Shown piece by piece: positions 61,830 through 64,000 of a stretch of 64,000 nt of DNA (position 1 is its first letter; every line of letters begins with the position of its first letter). Origin of the DNA: Fen-1058 sp964398185 (GTDB lineage Bacteria > Chloroflexota > Anaerolineae > Fen-1058). The notes under the pieces are model-generated. The model saw only the letters and a list, made by a program, of their open reading frames with translations, made no database searches and was not told where the DNA came from. The stretch spans positions 9,776 through 73,775 of the forward strand of contig CAYNML010000020.1 of NCBI GenBank assembly GCA_964398185.1. Direction: 5' to 3'. The translations under genes were made by a program, and so were the position numbers.

Positions 61830-64000
61830 ATGGGCACCCTCAATCCAAATCTGCTCTCTAAACATACGTCGTCGATTCTCAACGAGTCCGCCAAGATCAT
61901 GCCGACGTTGGGCAAGCGGTTGTTGATGCCGGAGATTGTCCTGCTCGGACTGATCCGCACGCCGGACACTTCGGCGCGGCGCATCCTCGATAAAGTGGCG
62001 CAGGAACGCGGCTTCAAGCTCGGCGATCTCGACGCGGCGGCGGTGGCGCAGTTGAAGACGCGCGAAGGCCGCCCCGCCGATTTCGTCTTTGTGCTCGACA
62101 ACGGTGGCAAGATCGATCTGTCCGACGAACTGCTGCAATCGATCGACGAAGCGCTAACGATCGCGCAGGCCAGCGACGAAGTGTGGATCGGCACGGAGCA
62201 TCTGCTGAGTGCGCTCTCGCAGCGCGGCGTCAGCACCGCCGGATTGCTGCAGGCGCGCGGGATCACACCACAGGCGCTGGAGCCTTATCTGAAAGATCGA
62301 TCGATCTCGCGGCGCATGACCACGCGCGATTGGGTGGCGGACGCCCGATCGGGTGAGCTGACCCCCACGTACTTCCGCGAGAATTTGCTGCGTGAGTTGA
62401 TCAGCGTACTGTCGCAGGCGGGACAGCGCCACGTGCTGCTGATCGGCGCAGCGGGCAGCGGACGCCGATCGCTGGCGTACAGTCTCGCGCTGCTCGTCGC
62501 CGAGAACCGCGGGCCGCAGGGGATCGATCGGGTGATTGAGATCGCCGAAAGCGCGCTGCTCGATAATCCCGTGGAGGCATTGCGATCGGGCGTGAAGCAA
62601 GCGATCGGCGGCGCGTTGTTCATCCCCAACGTCGCGCGCTTCTTCGATCGCTTCATGGCCGACAAAGTGAAGAACATCGTGCAGAAGGCGTTCCTCGATA
62701 AAGCGCCGATCGTGATCGGCACGGCGACCGAAACGGAATACAACGAGTCGCTGAAGCAGCTCAATAACGTGCACGTGTTGAAAGTGCCCGCGATGTCGGT
62801 GGAAGAAACGACGCAGGTGTTAAACACGCTGAAGTCCAAGTTCGAGACGGAATACGCGCTGACCATTGCGGCGGGCGCGCCCTCGACGGTGTCCGTGATG
62901 GCGTCGCGGTATCTATCGGGCGGAGCACAACCGGGCGCGGCCATTCAATTGATGCATCGCGCCTGCGCGCTGGTGCGCATGTCCACGCAAAGCGATCTCG
63001 CTTACAAGCCCGACGCCAAGCCCGACGCGACGCTCGATCCCGACGATGTGATGCTGGCCTTGAGCCAGATGACGGGCATCCCCGCGACGAAGTTGGGTCA
63101 GGACGAGCGCACCAAGTACGCGCAGATGGCCGAGTTCGTGAAGGCGCGCATCGTCGGGCAGGACGAGGCGGTGCTGGCCGTGAGCCGCGCCGTGAAGACC
63201 GCGCGCGTGGGGCTGAAAGATCCCAAACGCCCGATCGGTTCTTTCTTGTTCCTCGGCCCTACGGGTGTGGGCAAGACGGAACTGGCGAAGGCGCTGGCGG
63301 AATTCATGTTCGGCAGCGAAGATAATTTGATCACGCTGGACATGACGGAGTATCAGCAGGAAGATTCGCTCAATCGGTTGATCGGCGCGGCGCCCGGTTA
63401 CGTGGGCTTTGAAGGCGGCGGGCAGTTGACCGATCGCGTACGGCAGATGCCGTACGCGATCGTGTTGTTCGACGAATGCGAGAAGGCGCATCCGCGCATC
63501 CTCGACGTGCTGCTGCAGATGATGGACGAAGGCCGTCTGACCGACGGGCAGGGGCGCACGACCAAGTTCAGCGATGCGGTGATCATCCTCACCAGCAACC
63601 TCGGCGCGAAGTTCCTCGTCGATCGATCGTTGAGCGAAGACCAAGCGCACGAACTGGCGCTGGACGCGGTGAAGCAGCACTTCCGCCCGGAGTTCCTCAA
63701 CCGCCTCGACGAGATCATCATGTTCAACGCGCTGTCCGACGAGGCGCTGCGCAAGATTCTGGATCTGCTGCTGAAGAAGGAAATGAAACTGGCGGGTGAG
63801 CGCGGCCTGACGCTAGAAATCAGCGAATCGGCGAAGACGTGGCTGCTGGCGCAGAACGATCATCCCGAATGGGGCGCGCGTCCGCTAAGACGGATCATTC
63901 AGAAGTTCGTGCGTGAGCCATTGGCCGATTATCTGCTGGAGAAGAATCCGCCGGCGGGGACGAAGATTCGGGTGGAGGTGGAGGGGAAGGGATTGAAGAT
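61830..64000 (+). CDS. Clp-family AAA+ ATPase with degenerate first ATPase domain (3' end cut by window)
   Basis: 723 residues visible, no stop before the window end. The N-terminus is a Clp N-type repeat (KIMPTLGKRLLMPEIVLLGL). The first ATPase domain has GAAGSGRRS at about residue 206 where Walker A needs GxxGxGK(S/T): the Lys is Arg212. The usual Walker B LFIDE is LFIPNVARF. The second domain is normal (GPTGVGKTELAKALAEF, IVLFDECEKAHP, TSNLGAKFL), and a C-terminal D2-small domain begins. ClpB/C-type unfoldases normally use two active rings. The start is ATG at 61830. Confidence 0.93.
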   Translation, partial: MGTLNPNLLSKHTSSILNESAKIMPTLGKRLLMPEIVLLGLIRTPDTSARRILDKVAQERGFKLGDLDAAAVAQLKTREGRPADFVFVLDNGGKIDLSDELLQSIDEALTIAQASDEVWIGTEHLLSALSQRGVSTAGLLQARGITPQALEPYLKDRSISRRMTTRDWVADARSGELTPTYFRENLLRELISVLSQAGQRHVLLIGAAGSGRRSLAYSLALLVAENRGPQGIDRVIEIAESALLDNPVEALRSGVKQAIGGALFIPNVARFFDRFMADKVKNIVQKAFLDKAPIVIGTATETEYNESLKQLNNVHVLKVPAMSVEETTQVLNTLKSKFETEYALTIAAGAPSTVSVMASRYLSGGAQPGAAIQLMHRACALVRMSTQSDLAYKPDAKPDATLDPDDVMLALSQMTGIPATKLGQDERTKYAQMAEFVKARIVGQDEAVLAVSRAVKTARVGLKDPKRPIGSFLFLGPTGVGKTELAKALAEFMFGSEDNLITLDMTEYQQEDSLNRLIGAAPGYVGFEGGGQLTDRVRQMPYAIVLFDECEKAHPRILDVLLQMMDEGRLTDGQGRTTKFSDAVIILTSNLGAKFLVDRSLSEDQAHELALDAVKQHFRPEFLNRLDEIIMFNALSDEALRKILDLLLKKEMKLAGERGLTLEISESAKTWLLAQNDHPEWGARPLRRIIQKFVREPLADYLLEKNPPAGTKIRVEVEGKGLK

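Overview
The window is G+C-rich bacterial chromosome, most likely from a Chloroflexota (Anaerolineae-like) organism. This is inferred from content rather than a marker gene. The pointers are lipoproteins with Thr/Pro-rich spacers after the lipobox, a Val/Glu-repeat lipoprotein cytochrome, SARP-AAA-TPR and TPR-CHAT proteins, a DUF5107 protein ending in a hydrophobic LPLI-type tail, an F420-type reductase and a SHMT-GcvT fusion. Two runs of exactly 100 N (21756-21855 and 61292-61391) mark scaffold joins in a draft assembly. No rRNA, CRISPR array, prophage or insertion sequence was seen. The one RNA gene is tRNA-Val(TAC).

Layout. 1-3700: ABC importer operon on the minus strand (binding lipoprotein, two permeases, ATPase cut by the window edge). 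3887-10685: CDF metal exporter, frameshifted small lipoprotein, CPBP protease-GNAT fusion, an MFS remnant, a DUF5519 protein, YceI, a GAF stub and an unknown protein. 10688-18454: VOC dioxygenase-like protein, hydrolase lipoprotein, F420-type reductase, eight-heme lipoprotein, LysR regulator, MFS exporter and a second YceI. 18620-28755: SARP regulator, glycogen phosphorylase, hydrolase, YbaK, NadD, HAD phosphatase and ObgE. 28899-37761: DUF3054, two tandem membrane paralogues, SDH-type protease, zinc ribbon, SHMT-GcvT fusion, a decayed gene, a C39 pair and tRNA-Val. 37858-48885: DUF5107 protein, methylmalonyl-CoA decarboxylase, intein-split dCTP deaminase, ArgS, DUF1015, SerA, SerC and a SnoaL-like protein.

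49044-60387 is the most distinctive region. It encodes an ECF sigma factor, a putative anti-sigma factor, a TPR-CHAT protease, a secreted subtilase carrying a cellulose-binding CBM3 and a malectin domain, and a 1527-residue GH9-CBM3c-CBM2-CBM3-GH5 cellulase. Similar promoter-like elements precede the anti-sigma gene and the cellulase leader, so a small cellulose-related regulon is plausible. Beyond it lie a radical SAM/SPASM protein with an AbrB-type N-terminus and a Clp ATPase with a degenerate first ATPase domain.

Intergenic space is crowded with small repeats. There are degenerate 7- and 8-bp tandem repeats, several folded into long inverted repeats. There are also paired copies of palindromic REP/MITE-like elements. 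Many lie directly against stop codons, and some supply the stop codon or the last residues of the neighbouring protein.
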